DNA of 64,000 nucleotides from Streptomyces cyaneogriseus subsp. noncyanogenus (GTDB lineage: Bacteria > Actinomycetota > Actinomycetes > Streptomycetales > Streptomycetaceae), in the NCBI RefSeq assembly GCF_000931445.1, contig NZ_CP010849.1, forward strand, positions 1,674,001 to 1,738,000, written 5' to 3'. The position numbers were made by a program, and so were the translations under genes. Under the pieces are notes generated by a model. It was not told where the DNA came from. It saw nothing but the letters and a program-made list of their open reading frames with translations, and did not search any database. Numbering within the stretch: the first letter of the stretch is position 1; each line of letters opens with the position of its first letter. Positions 1 through 7,847 of this stretch are shown here, piece by piece.

Positions 1-46
1 GGGCTGAGGGAAACGGCGGTGGCGCCGCCCGCGGGTCCCGTCCCGG

Positions 47-682
47 TCAGTTCCAGTCGGTGAAGGTGGTGAAACCGGTGTCGGCCGGATGCCCGCCCGC
101 GCCTTCCAGGTCCTCGGGCAGCAGACTCCACACGATGAAGTCGGTGCGCACGTCGGTCCAGGTGCCGTCCTCGGCGCGGACGTGCGCTATGCAGGCGTTG
201 CGCAGGACGCCCTCGCTGATGCAGCCGATCTTCTGGGCGACCTGCTGCGAGGCGGTGTTGTCGGCGGCCGTGCGCAGCTCGATGCGCTCGAACTTCTGGT
301 CGCCGAAGAGCCATCGGGCGGTGGCGAGCGCCGCCTCCGAGGCGTAGCCCTCGCCACGAGCCCAGGGGGCGATGATGTACGACAGCTCGGTGGACCGCAC
401 CCGCCAGTTGGTCCGGGTGAGCCGGATGACGCCGACCAGGCGCTGGGTGAGGAACTCGGTGACGGCCAGGTCGAGTCCGCGCCCGGCGGCGCGCCGGGCG
501 GGGGCGCGCTCGGTGATCCAGTCGCGCGCGCCGTCCTCGGTGAAGGGCTGGGGCACGTCGGTCCAGGCGCCGACCTGCTCGTCGTTCATCATCGCGGCCA
601 GGGCGGGGACGTCGTCCGTCTCCAGGGGGCGCAGCACCAACCGCTCCGTGCTGATGGAGATGCCGGGGAAGGTGCTCGTCAT
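47..682 (-). CDS. GNAT-family N-acetyltransferase
   Basis: A 211-residue protein of the GNAT (RimJ/RimL-like) fold, which transfers an acetyl group from acetyl-CoA to an amine, often a protein N-terminus or a small molecule. The N-terminal ISTERLVLRPL is the usual opening strand of RimJ-like enzymes. RGEGYASEAALATARWLF matches the acetyl-CoA pyrophosphate loop, and DNTASQQVAQKIGC is the typical late helix. An open frame continues 20 codons upstream, but the ATG at 682 has GGAG seven bases before it and begins at the family's usual N-terminus. Substrate unknown. It stands alone, separated from the metNIQ operon by a hairpin. Confidence 0.85.
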   Translation of the reverse strand: MTSTFPGISISTERLVLRPLETDDVPALAAMMNDEQVGAWTDVPQPFTEDGARDWITERAPARRAAGRGLDLAVTEFLTQRLVGVIRLTRTNWRVRSTELSYIIAPWARGEGYASEAALATARWLFGDQKFERIELRTAADNTASQQVAQKIGCISEGVLRNACIAHVRAEDGTWTDVRTDFIVWSLLPEDLEGAGGHPADTGFTTFTDWN

Positions 683-766
683 GCGCCGCTCCGTAACCTT
701 GGGGACCTTCTGAGCCGTCAGGGCCTGCGAACTGCCCAGCATGCAGTATGAGAGCCCCGAACCGCA

Positions 767-838
767 CCACGGGGTCCTCCCCCGTCGCCGGGGGCGGCGT
801 GGGGGTGTCCCCGCCGTCGGGCGGAGGGGACCCCGTGG
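767..838. terminator. Long inverted repeat downstream of metQ
   Basis: CCACGGGGTC at 767-776 pairs exactly with GACCCCGTGG at 829-838, and further pairing follows inside the loop. It lies 16 bases past the metQ stop and before the acetyltransferase promoter region, so it probably ends the metNIQ transcript. Confidence 0.6.
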
Positions 839-853
839 GTGGCGGGAGGCGGA

Positions 854-1681
854 TCAGAAGGAGGCGACGACGGATCCGGCGTACTTGTCCTCGATGAACT
901 TCTTCACCTCGGGGGAGGTGAGCAGCTTGGCGAGCTTGCGCACGCGCGGGTCGTCCTCGTTGCCCTCCTTGACCACGAGGAGGTTGACGTTCGGGTTGTT
1001 CTCGGCGGACTCCAGGACGAGGGCGTCCTCGGCCGGCTTGAGATCCGCCTCCAGGGCGTAGTTGCCGTTGATGACGGCGGCGTCGACGTCGCCCAGGGAG
1101 CGCGGGGTCTGGGCCGCCTCGAGCTCCTTGAACTTGAGGTTCTTGGGGTTCTTGACGATGTCGGCGGGGGTGGCCTCGGTGCCGACGCCGTCCTTGAGGG
1201 TGAGCAGGCCGTTGGCGGCGAGCAATTGCAGGGCGCGCGCCTCGGTCACGGTGTCGTTGGGGACGGCGATGGTCGCACCGTTCTTCAGGTCGCCGGGCTT
1301 GTCGGCCTTCTCGGAGTACAGGCCGAGCGGCTCCAGGTGCACCGAGGCGACGGACTTCAGGTGGGTGCCGTTCTTCTTGTTGAAGTCCGCCAGGTAGGGC
1401 TCGGTCTGGAAGTAGTTGGCGCCCACCGAGCCGTCCTCCGTCGCCGTGTTCGGCGTGACGTAGTCGGTGAACTCCTTGACCTCCAGGTCGAGGCCCTCCT
1501 TCTTCGCCAGGTTGTCCTTGACGTAGGTGAGGATCTCGGCGTGCGGGACGGGGGTCGCGGCGACGACCAGCGGTCCGGAGGTGTCGGAGGCGGAGTCCTT
1601 GTCCGAGCCGCAGGCGGTCAGCCCGAGGGTGAGGGCCGAGGCGGCGAGGACGGCGGTGGTGATCTTGGCGGTGTTACGCAC
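854..1681 (-). CDS. metQ: MetQ/NlpA-type methionine-binding lipoprotein
   Basis: A 275-residue substrate-binding lipoprotein of a methionine ABC importer. It holds D/L-methionine on the outer face of the membrane and hands it to MetI. The N-terminus has basic residues, a hydrophobic stretch and the lipobox LTAC, so Cys about 24 should be lipidated. The mature part carries NlpA family features such as VAATPVPHAEIL and the conserved FFQTEPYLADFN-like region (here YFQTEPYLADFN). The GTG at 1681 is chosen because AAGG lies about ten bases before it and it directly precedes the signal peptide; the frame itself stays open far upstream. Third gene of metN-metI-metQ, 80 bases after metI. Confidence 0.93.
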   Translation of the reverse strand: MRNTAKITTAVLAASALTLGLTACGSDKDSASDTSGPLVVAATPVPHAEILTYVKDNLAKKEGLDLEVKEFTDYVTPNTATEDGSVGANYFQTEPYLADFNKKNGTHLKSVASVHLEPLGLYSEKADKPGDLKNGATIAVPNDTVTEARALQLLAANGLLTLKDGVGTEATPADIVKNPKNLKFKELEAAQTPRSLGDVDAAVINGNYALEADLKPAEDALVLESAENNPNVNLLVVKEGNEDDPRVRKLAKLLTSPEVKKFIEDKYAGSVVASF

Positions 1682-1761
1682 GAAAAGTGCCTTTCCTTGT
1701 GGGTGGTGCGACCCCGTGTCCACGGGTACGGCGGGACCGGGGAGTCTCGTGTCGGGCGCGG

Positions 1762-2499
1762 TTACGCGACCTTCTCGATGTCGGCCGCCGCGGGCTCCTT
1801 GGCCTTCAGCAGCCGCAGCTTGGGCGCGGGGCCCGAGCGGCCGCCGCGGCGGTGCAGGCTGCGGGCGGCGTAGTCGCCGGCGAACTGGATCACGGAGATG
1901 ACGACGGCGAGGACCGCGACGGTGATCCACATCAGGCCGGTCTCGAAGCGCTGGTAGCCGTAGCGGACGGCGAGGTCGCCGAGGCCGCCGCCGCCGACGG
2001 TGCCGGCCATCGCCGAGTAGCCGATGAGGGCGATGATCGTGGTGGTGGTGCTGGCGATCAGCGACGGGAGCGCCTCGGGGACGAGGACCTTGCGGACGAT
2101 GGTCCAGGTGTTGCCGCCCATGGCCTGCACCGCCTCGACGAGCCCGTTGTCGACCTCGCGGACAGCCGTCTCGACCAGGCGGGCGAAGAAGGGGATGCCG
2201 CCGATGGCGAGGGGCACGATCGCGGCCTCGCTGCCGATGGTCGTCCCGGTGACCCAGCGCGTGAAGTTCATCAGCGCGACCATCAGGATGATGAACGGCA
2301 GCGAGCGGCCGATGTTCACGATCTGCCCGACGACCTTGTTCACCAGGGTGTTCTGGAGCAGGCCGCCCTTGTCGGTGAGGACGAGCAGGACGCCGATCGG
2401 GAGCCCGGCGACGACGGCGATCAGGGTGGACCAGCCGACCATGACCAGCGTCTCCCGACACGCCTGCTCCAGCAGCGGCTGCATCTCGGCCCAGGTCAT
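1762..2499 (-). CDS. metI: Methionine ABC transporter permease
   Basis: A 245-residue inner-membrane permease of the MetI type with about five to six hydrophobic helices. The EAA-like cytoplasmic loop that contacts the ATPase is visible as LVEAVQAMGGNTWTIVRKV, followed by LVPEALPSLI. It forms the channel for methionine with MetN (ATPase) and MetQ (binding protein). Its ATG overlaps the metN stop by four bases (ATGA), which implies translational coupling. The C-terminus is a short basic tail rich in Arg and Lys. Confidence 0.95.
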   Translation of the reverse strand: MTWAEMQPLLEQACRETLVMVGWSTLIAVVAGLPIGVLLVLTDKGGLLQNTLVNKVVGQIVNIGRSLPFIILMVALMNFTRWVTGTTIGSEAAIVPLAIGGIPFFARLVETAVREVDNGLVEAVQAMGGNTWTIVRKVLVPEALPSLIASTTTTIIALIGYSAMAGTVGGGGLGDLAVRYGYQRFETGLMWITVAVLAVVISVIQFAGDYAARSLHRRGGRSGPAPKLRLLKAKEPAAADIEKVA

Positions 2500-3620
2500 T
2501 CGGCACCTTCCTTCACCAGCGCGGACTGCTTGTCGTCGACCGTGTCCCCGGCGTCCCCGGTGACCCCGGCCCGCGCCGCGTCCGCGGCGTCCGTCGCATC
2601 CACCACGTCCACCACGTCCACTTGCAGGCCCTGTTCGCGCAGGAAGCCGACCGGCACCACGTTGTCCTCGTAGCGGCCGGGCAGTTCGATGCGCATACGG
2701 CCGATCTGGAGGCCGCCGACGGTGTCGATGGCGGCGCCCAGGATCGATATGTCGATGTTGTAGGTCCGGGAGAGCTGGGAGATGACCGGCTGGGTGGCGG
2801 CCTCGCCGTGGAAGGTGACGTCGAGGACGGTGCGGTCGTCGGCGGACGCCTCACCCCCGACCGGGAAGAGCGCGGCGGCCAGTTCGGAGCCCGGGGTGGC
2901 GAGCAGTTCGCCGACGGTGCCCGACTCGACGATGCGGCCCCGCTCCATGAGGGCGGCCGAGTCGCAGATGCTCTTGACGACGTCCATCTCGTGGGTGATG
3001 AGCAGGACGGTCAGCCCGAGCTGCCGGTTCAGGTCGCGCAGCAGCTGCAGGATGGAGCGGGTGGTCTCCGGGTCGAGGGCGCTGGTGGCCTCGTCGGAGA
3101 GGAGCACCTTCGGGTCGCCGGCCAGGGCGCGGGCGATGCCGACGCGCTGCTTCTGGCCGCCGGAGAGCTGGGCCGGGTAGGACTTCGCCTTGTCGGCGAG
3201 GCCGACCAGGTCGAGCAGTTCCAGGGCCTTGCGGGAGCGCTCCTTGCCGGACTTGCCGAGGATCTCCAGGGGCAGCTCGACGTTGTCCTGGACCGTCCGC
3301 GAGGACAGCAGGTTGAAGTGCTGGAAGACCATGCCGATACGGCTGCGCGCCTGCCGCAGTTCCCGCCCGGCGCGGGGTCCGCGGCCGGCGAGCGCGGTGA
3401 GGTCCTGCCCGGCGACGGTGACCGTGCCGGAGGTGGGGCGCTCCAGGAGGTTGATGCAGCGGATGAGCGAGGACTTGCCGGCGCCGGACTGGCCGATGAC
3501 GCCGTACACCTCGCCTTCACGGACGTGCAGGTCGACGCCGTCGAGGGCGGTGACCTCACGGCCGCGCGAGCGGTAGACCTTGGTGAGGCCCGTGGTGGTG
3601 ATCACGTGGGTTTCCGTCAC
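2496..3620 (-). CDS. metN: Methionine ABC transporter ATP-binding protein
   Basis: A 374-residue ABC ATPase with Walker A GQSGAGKS (about residues 43-50), signature LSGGQKQRVGIARAL and Walker B VLLSDEATSALDP. A C-terminal NIL (ACT-like) domain follows (PVISQLSRTYNIDISILG to about residue 350), the usual site of methionine feedback inhibition. The last 40 or so residues (VDVVDVVDATDAAD...) are an acidic Ala/Asp/Val low-complexity extension not needed by the family. The GTG at 3620 has no good ribosome site. The in-frame GTG at 3605 is preceded by GACGGA and is a credible alternative start. First gene of the operon; the leader ORF at 3855-3905 lies upstream. Confidence 0.95.
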   Translation of the reverse strand: MTETHVITTTGLTKVYRSRGREVTALDGVDLHVREGEVYGVIGQSGAGKSSLIRCINLLERPTSGTVTVAGQDLTALAGRGPRAGRELRQARSRIGMVFQHFNLLSSRTVQDNVELPLEILGKSGKERSRKALELLDLVGLADKAKSYPAQLSGGQKQRVGIARALAGDPKVLLSDEATSALDPETTRSILQLLRDLNRQLGLTVLLITHEMDVVKSICDSAALMERGRIVESGTVGELLATPGSELAAALFPVGGEASADDRTVLDVTFHGEAATQPVISQLSRTYNIDISILGAAIDTVGGLQIGRMRIELPGRYEDNVVPVGFLREQGLQVDVVDVVDATDAADAARAGVTGDAGDTVDDKQSALVKEGAE

Positions 3621-3854
3621 TGTCGAGTGCGCGGCGCGTGCGTGGGCGCCGGCACGGGCGTTGTTCTTCGGGGGTCTTCGGAACGCGGCACGTTCTCGCG
3701 AGGGCGGGGGAACCGGGGAGAAACGTGTGCGCGAGGGGTGCTCCCCCGTGCCGTGGGGCGGCGGGGGGCGGCTCGGGTCGCCCGCGCGGGGCGCGGCGGC
3801 GGACCTGAGCGGCGCTCGCTTCGGGGCGCGAGGCTCGGATGGTGCAGGGGCCCT
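3621..3854. other. Leader region between the uORF and metN
   Basis: These 234 G+C-rich bases separate the leader ORF stop from metN. Several competing short hairpins can be drawn on the minus strand, for example GGGCCCC at 3847-3853 and GAACG/CGTTC around 3680-3695, but no U-tract terminator is obvious. I saw no SAM riboswitch core. No gene is supported here. Confidence 0.4.
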
Positions 3855-3905
3855 CTAGAAGGCGCACATTCGACGCATACAGAGACAACGAGCACCGGGC
3901 GTCAT
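3855..3905 (-). CDS. Cys/Met-rich leader peptide upstream of metN
   Basis: A 16-codon ORF reading MTPGARCLCMRRMCAF, then TAG. It has three Cys and two Met after the start, and GAGG seven bases before its ATG. Read from the ATG at 3947 it would be 30 residues, and that ATG has TTTACT six bases upstream, fitting a leaderless transcript. Short ORFs rich in the regulated amino acid are classic attenuators, and Cys-rich uORFs before sulfur-metabolism genes are known in mycobacteria. By inference, stalling at Cys or Met codons would change structure in the 235-base leader and thereby metNIQ expression. No direct proof of translation is possible from sequence. Confidence 0.6.
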   Translation of the reverse strand: MTPGARCLCMRRMCAF

Positions 3906-3947
3906 GGTCGCCTCGGTCGCAGGGGTGCGGTCGCTCGTCGTGGTCAT

Positions 3948-4306
3948 GCGCTCAGTAAAGCAGACGTATGGGGACGGCCGGACGCCGCTGTCCGCATAGT
4001 GGACAGGGGGTCGGGTGGCCCCGGAGCCGGCCTGGCGCGCTCGGCCCGCGCCGCCCCTCGGCGGTGACCAGGACCGATGGGGCGGCGGCCCGCCGACCGC
4101 CCGGTGGGCGCCGAGGGTCGGGGTCGGCGGGGTGTGGCCAATGCCACGGCCGCCGCCGGACGGTGCGGCGGCGCCCGCCCCGGGAGGCGCGCCGTGGCCC
4201 TGCGGATCGGCGGCGCCACGGAGCGTACGGAGGGGGGTTCGGGCGCGGGCCGTCGACGCCGGGGCCGGGCGCCGGGAGGCTTTTGGCCCGTAATAGGGTC
4301 GCTGCC
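3948..4306. other. Intergenic region between the metN leader and the membrane-protein pair
   Basis: Divergent promoter region with no supportable gene. On the minus strand TTTACT at 3954-3959 could serve the metN leader. On the plus strand TAGGGT at 4294-4299 serves the next gene. The remainder is G+C-rich and shows only weak hairpins such as GTGGC-CAAT-GCCAC near 4134-4147. Confidence 0.5.
4294..4299 (+). promoter_or_regulatory. Leaderless-type -10 box
   Basis: TAGGGT ends exactly seven bases before the ATG at 4307, the spacing expected when transcription starts on the A of the start codon. The only GGAGG nearby is 28 bases away, too far for a ribosome site. Confidence 0.6.
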
Positions 4307-4666
4307 ATGCTTGACGTCCTGATGCCGGCGACCGGCGTCGCCGCGCTGCTGCTCGCCGCATGGTGCGGCTGGGCGGCCTACCGTGACCAGCCGACGAAGG
4401 ACTGGCACTTCATCGGGATGGCCGTGGTGACGCTGCTGGCCCTGGTGCAACTGGTGGTCGGCGTGGTGCGGCTGGCGCAGGGCGAGAAGCCGGACCAGGG
4501 CACGGTGATCTTCGTGGCGTATCTGCTCGGGGCCTTCGCCTGCGTCCCGGCGGCGGGGTTCATGTCGCTGGCCGAACGCACCCGCTGGGGATCGGTGACG
4601 GTCGCGGCCGGCGGTGTGGTCCTGGCCGTGCTGGAAGTGCGGCTCTACGACATCTGGGGAGGCTGA
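4307..4666 (+). CDS. Small integral membrane protein, hypothetical
   Basis: A 119-residue protein with four hydrophobic helices: VLMPATGVAALLLAAW, FIGMAVVTLLALVQLVVGVV, VIFVAYLLGAFACVPAAGF and VTVAAGGVVLAVLEVRLYDIW. The pattern and size resemble actinobacterial integral membrane proteins of unknown function conserved in this position. The downstream membrane-protein gene starts one base after its stop (TGAGATG), so the two are very probably co-translated and may form a complex. No catalytic motif is visible. Confidence 0.75.
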   Translation: MLDVLMPATGVAALLLAAWCGWAAYRDQPTKDWHFIGMAVVTLLALVQLVVGVVRLAQGEKPDQGTVIFVAYLLGAFACVPAAGFMSLAERTRWGSVTVAAGGVVLAVLEVRLYDIWGG

Positions 4667-4667
4667 G

Positions 4668-5102
4668 ATGACGGCCGCGCAGGAGAGCGCTTCGCGGACC
4701 CGCCTCGTCGGTGGTCCCGGGATGCTGCTGGTCTGGCTGTACGGCGTGATGGTCGTGGGCGCGGTGTCGCGCTCGGCCTACCAGATCGCCACCGAGTTCG
4801 ACCGGGCGCCGCTGGCGTACTCGCTGTCGGCGGTGGCCGGTCTGGTGTACGGCTTCATCACGTACTCCCTGGTGCGCGGCGGCGAGACCGCCCGCAAGGC
4901 GGCGCTGGTGTGCTGCGCCGCCGAGCTGGTGGGCGTGCTGACCGTGGGGACGTGGACGCTGATCGAGCCGTCGGCCTTCCCGGACGCGACCGTGTGGTCG
5001 GACTACGGGATGGGCTACGTCTTCATCCCCGTACTGCTGCCGCTCTCCGCCCTGTACTGGCTGCGGAAGGCGGCGCGGGCGCAGCGGCCGGACGCCGGCT
5101 GA
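4668..5102 (+). CDS. Small integral membrane protein, partner of the upstream gene
   Basis: A 144-residue protein with four predicted helices, including MLLVWLYGVMVVGAVSRSAY, LAYSLSAVAGLVYGFITYSL, AALVCCAAELVGVLTVGTW and YVFIPVLLPLSALYWL. GGGGAGG five bases before the ATG is a strong ribosome site embedded in the end of the preceding gene. No known domain beyond a four-helix membrane protein is recognised. Coupling to the 119-residue neighbour suggests a joint function. Confidence 0.78.
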   Translation: MTAAQESASRTRLVGGPGMLLVWLYGVMVVGAVSRSAYQIATEFDRAPLAYSLSAVAGLVYGFITYSLVRGGETARKAALVCCAAELVGVLTVGTWTLIEPSAFPDATVWSDYGMGYVFIPVLLPLSALYWLRKAARAQRPDAG

Positions 5103-5128
5103 GCCGGCGCCCCGGCCTCCGCCGGATC

Positions 5129-5626
5129 TCACGCCGTGGTCGCGTACTCCTCCGCGTGCTTCTCCAGCACGACCATCGGGACGCCGTCCGCGCCCCGCGC
5201 GGTGCCGACCGTCTCGTAGCCGACACGGCGGTACAGGCGCAGATTGCCCTCGCCGCGGTGTCCGGTGTGCAGACGGAACCGGGTCGCGCCGCGCTCGCCG
5301 GCCAGGGCGGACTCGGCCGCCCGCAGCAGGCGGGCGCCGATGCCGTGCCCCTGGAGGCGGGGATGGACGCAGAGCCTGCCGATGGACGCGGCGCCGTCCT
5401 CGGTCACCCGGCCGCGTACGGAGCCGACGACCTCGTCGCCGAGCCGTGCCACGAAGACGCAGTCCCGGGCCACTTCCTCGCGGACCGAGTCCAGGGTCTG
5501 GACCAGCGGGTCGATGCGGTAGTTGCCGTACAGCGCCGCCTCGTCCTGGAAGCAGAGGTACTGCAACCGGAAGATCTGCTCGGCATCCTGCTCGGTCGCC
5601 GCAGAGATGGTCACACTCATGCCCAT
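5129..5626 (-). CDS. GNAT-family N-acetyltransferase
   Basis: A 165-residue GNAT enzyme. IGRLCVHPRLQGHGIGARLLRAAE holds the acetyl-CoA-binding R/Q-x-x-G-x-G/A loop (RLQGHGIG), and LRLYRRVGYETVGTARG is the usual C-terminal strand-helix. The ATG at 5626 is preferred to the one at 5647 because GGGAGG lies nine bases before it. The substrate is not evident. Convergent with the membrane-protein pair and downstream of a sigma-factor gene on the same strand. Confidence 0.85.
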   Translation of the reverse strand: MGMSVTISAATEQDAEQIFRLQYLCFQDEAALYGNYRIDPLVQTLDSVREEVARDCVFVARLGDEVVGSVRGRVTEDGAASIGRLCVHPRLQGHGIGARLLRAAESALAGERGATRFRLHTGHRGEGNLRLYRRVGYETVGTARGADGVPMVVLEKHAEEYATTA

Positions 5627-5683
5627 GTGCGCACGCCTCCCGCTCATCTGATCACCTGTTGTCCCCCACTCCTATCCCCCTTG

Positions 5684-6178
5684 TCAGCGGGCCGCAACCT
5701 CCGGAGCCAGGAGTCGCCGCAGACATCCCAGACATCTGGAGCGTTCCGGCCCAAGACTCCCCTGTGAGATACCCAACTCCCCCGCGATTTCCCGGTATGT
5801 AAGGTCTTTCGGAGAGAGCAGAGCCTCCATCAGCCGGGGGCAGCGGCCGGGCAGGCGGCGCACCGCCTCGCGCACGGCCCGGTGCCGGGCGGCGGCGAGG
5901 GCCAGCGTTTCGGGGTCACGGGCGGTGTCGTCGACGGGTTCGGCCGGGTAGGGCCGTTCCAGACGCAGGGCGCGACGGGTGCGGCGGCCCTCGGACCGGA
6001 CCGCGCTGCGCAGCCAGTCGTGCACGTCCTGGGGCGGGCCGTCGGTTTGCAGGCGCTCCAGGAGGCGGAGCCAGACCGCCTGTTCGAGATCACCGGGCTC
6101 GGCCCCGGAGGCATATGCCTCCGCGGCGACCTCTGCGGTGAGCAGCGGGCGCAGATTGGTGACCAGCTCGTGCGTCAT
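5684..6178 (-). CDS. RNA polymerase sigma-70-family (ECF-like) sigma factor
   Basis: A 164-residue protein with a recognisable region 2-like N-terminal half (LEQAVWLRLLERLQ ... VHDWLRSAVRSEGRRTRRA) and a region 4 helix-turn-helix near the C-terminus (LTYREIAGELGISQGSLGPERSRCLGCLRRLL). The region 4 text matches that of a Streptomyces sigma-factor family that ends in a Cys-containing recognition helix. No anti-sigma gene is adjacent. No clear ribosome site precedes the ATG; TGTCAT seven bases upstream may be a leaderless -10. Its regulon cannot be inferred. Confidence 0.8.
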   Translation of the reverse strand: MTHELVTNLRPLLTAEVAAEAYASGAEPGDLEQAVWLRLLERLQTDGPPQDVHDWLRSAVRSEGRRTRRALRLERPYPAEPVDDTARDPETLALAAARHRAVREAVRRLPGRCPRLMEALLSPKDLTYREIAGELGISQGSLGPERSRCLGCLRRLLAPEVAAR

Positions 6179-6192
6179 ATGCGCTATGACAC

Positions 6193-6223
6193 GGCCGTCC
6201 GGGCGCGAGTTGCCCGGACGGCC
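6193..6223. terminator. Hairpin terminator after the glycerophosphodiesterase gene
   Basis: GGCCGTCCGGGC at 6193-6204 pairs perfectly over 12 bp with GCCCGGACGGCC at 6212-6223 around a 7-base loop. It lies about 30 bases past the stop of the minus-strand glpQ gene and just upstream of the sigma-factor start. Confidence 0.75.
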
Positions 6224-6253
6224 GGAAGGTCCCCCCGAACGGGGTTGTCACGC

Positions 6254-7420
6254 TCAGCGGTTGACGAATTCCTCGCGGGCCAGCAGGCCGGTGTCCGGGT
6301 GGTCGGTGAAGATGCCGTCGATGCCGGTGGCGAAGTAGGCCCGGTAGGCGCCGAAGACGTCACCGTAGGCGTCGGCGTCGGTGCCCCTGCGGAAGTCCGC
6401 GGGCAGGAACGGGTTCTCGTTGCGCAGGGTGTAGGGGTGCAGGATCAGGCCCGCCCGGTGGGCGTCGCTTACCAGGGTGGTCGGCTCCTTGAGACGCCCG
6501 GCCGGGTCGCGCGGGATGATCAGGTCGAGGGTGGGGCCGATGCCCTGGGCGTAGGAGGCGATCTCCCGCAGGCCCTCGGGGGTCACGAGATCGGCGACCG
6601 TGCGGTCGTCGCCGGTCTCGACGAAGTCCCAGGGGCGGCTGCCGGCGCCGGACAGCAGCACGACCAACGGGTTGCCGACCAGCTTGTCCAGGCGCTGGAT
6701 GCTGGTCGGCTCGAAGGACTGGAGGATCACCGGGGAGTTCTTCCCGTCCTTGCCGTGCCGGCGCAGGATCCGGGCGACCCGCTCCTCCAGGCCGAGGCCC
6801 AGCTTGCGGAAGTAGGTGGGGTGTTTGAGCTCGGGGTAGATCCAGACCTGCTTGCCCCGCCGCCGGGTCTGCTCGTCCTGCCAGCGGAGCACCTCTTCGA
6901 AGGTGGGTATCTCCCAGCGGCCGTCGTACAGGGTGTTGTGGGGGCGGTTCACGGGGATGCGCTCCGTCGCGCGGAGGGTCTTGAGCTCGGCGAGCGTGAA
7001 GTCCTCGGTGAACCAGCCGGTGGTGACCACGCCGTCGAGCGACTTGGTCCGCTTGCGGCCGGCGAACTCGGGGTGGTCCGCGACGTCCGTGGTGCCGCCG
7101 ATCTCGGGCTCGTGCCGGCAGACCAGGTGGCCGTCCCTGGTGGGGACCAGATCGCCCGCCTCGACGATGTCGGCGCCCATGTCCAGGGCGAGCTGGTAGG
7201 CACCCAGGGTGTGCTCGGGCCGGTAGCCGCTGGCGCCGCGGTGTCCGATGACCGTCGGGACGGGCAGGCTCCTCAGCCCGCCGCCGGGCCGGGTGCCGGC
7301 GGCGCTCGCCGTGCCGCCGGGCAGGCCGAGGACGGCTCCGCCCGCGCCGAGCACCGCGGCGCCCAGGAGCGCCCGCCGCCCGGCCCCGCCCGCCTGCTCG
7401 TTCGACTCCCGCGTTCCCAT
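6254..7420 (-). CDS. glpQ: Secreted glycerophosphodiester phosphodiesterase
   Basis: A 388-residue GDPD-family enzyme that hydrolyses glycerophosphodiesters outside the cell to glycerol-3-phosphate and an alcohol, supplying phosphate and carbon. The N-terminus carries a twin-arginine signal (RRALLGAAVLGAGGAVLG). The catalytic core starts with VIGHRGASGYRPEHT and includes EAGDLVPTRDGHLVCRHE, the metal- and substrate-binding His/Glu/Asp set. The ATG at 7420 has GGAGG eight bases upstream and stands directly before the Tat signal; the frame stays open much further upstream without meaning. It corresponds to glpQ1 (SCO1565) of S. coelicolor as I recall it, a PhoP-controlled gene. PHO-box-like repeats lie upstream here. 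Confidence 0.93.
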   Translation of the reverse strand: MGTRESNEQAGGAGRRALLGAAVLGAGGAVLGLPGGTASAAGTRPGGGLRSLPVPTVIGHRGASGYRPEHTLGAYQLALDMGADIVEAGDLVPTRDGHLVCRHEPEIGGTTDVADHPEFAGRKRTKSLDGVVTTGWFTEDFTLAELKTLRATERIPVNRPHNTLYDGRWEIPTFEEVLRWQDEQTRRRGKQVWIYPELKHPTYFRKLGLGLEERVARILRRHGKDGKNSPVILQSFEPTSIQRLDKLVGNPLVVLLSGAGSRPWDFVETGDDRTVADLVTPEGLREIASYAQGIGPTLDLIIPRDPAGRLKEPTTLVSDAHRAGLILHPYTLRNENPFLPADFRRGTDADAYGDVFGAYRAYFATGIDGIFTDHPDTGLLAREEFVNR

Positions 7421-7847
7421 GAGCGCCTCCTGCGTCGGCTCGTCCGGTGCGCGCCGATCGTAGGGGCGCGTGGATGACGGACGGGAGTCCCCCGGCGGAA
7501 CACGGGGGTGACGCGGGATGGCGTGTGGGAGGCGTTGTCTGACGGGTCGTCTGCTTGGCGGCCGCGGACCGGGGTACGCGGACGAGGAGGGGAACGAGGA
7601 CGGACACCGCGCGGGCCGACGCCCTGGGGCGCGACGTGCCTCACATCGTTCCGGCCGGGTTACCGCCGCGCTACGGCGCGGGCCCGCAGGTGAACACGCG
7701 TCAACAGTGCGTAAGACCCCGGTGAACCCGACGTGCGTTCCCCCCTGGACCGCGAGTAATGTCCTCACCTGCACAGACTCGTACCCGATCCGCGACACCC
7801 CGACGTCTCGACACCGCTCGACACTCTCTTGACAACCGGAGGGCCAG
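7421..7847. other. Divergent intergenic region glpQ / plsC-like gene
   Basis: 427 bases without a supportable gene. It holds PHO-box-like repeats on the minus strand (7689-7727) and a possible plus-strand -10 TAATGT at 7757-7762. The acyltransferase ribosome site GGAGGG is at 7838-7843. Confidence 0.5.
7689..7727 (-). promoter_or_regulatory. PHO-box-like direct repeats upstream of glpQ
   Basis: Read on the minus strand there are units GTTCACCGGGG, TCTTACGCACT, GTTGACGCGTG and GTTCACC, spaced 11, 11 and 10 bases. Streptomyces PhoP binds 11-bp direct repeats resembling GTTCACC. The first and last units match exactly and the middle ones partly. This fits phosphate-starvation control of glpQ. 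Confidence 0.6.

Noticed and set aside
3621..3854. Possible SAM riboswitch before metN
   Set aside because: I could not identify the conserved core of any SAM riboswitch class. The leader ORF explains the region better, though a covariance-model search would settle it.
3952..4361. Several overlapping 100+ codon frames upstream of the membrane-protein pair
   Set aside because: All are Arg/Pro/Ala-rich with no start signals or domains. Only the short Cys-containing end of one frame (3855-3947) has independent support.
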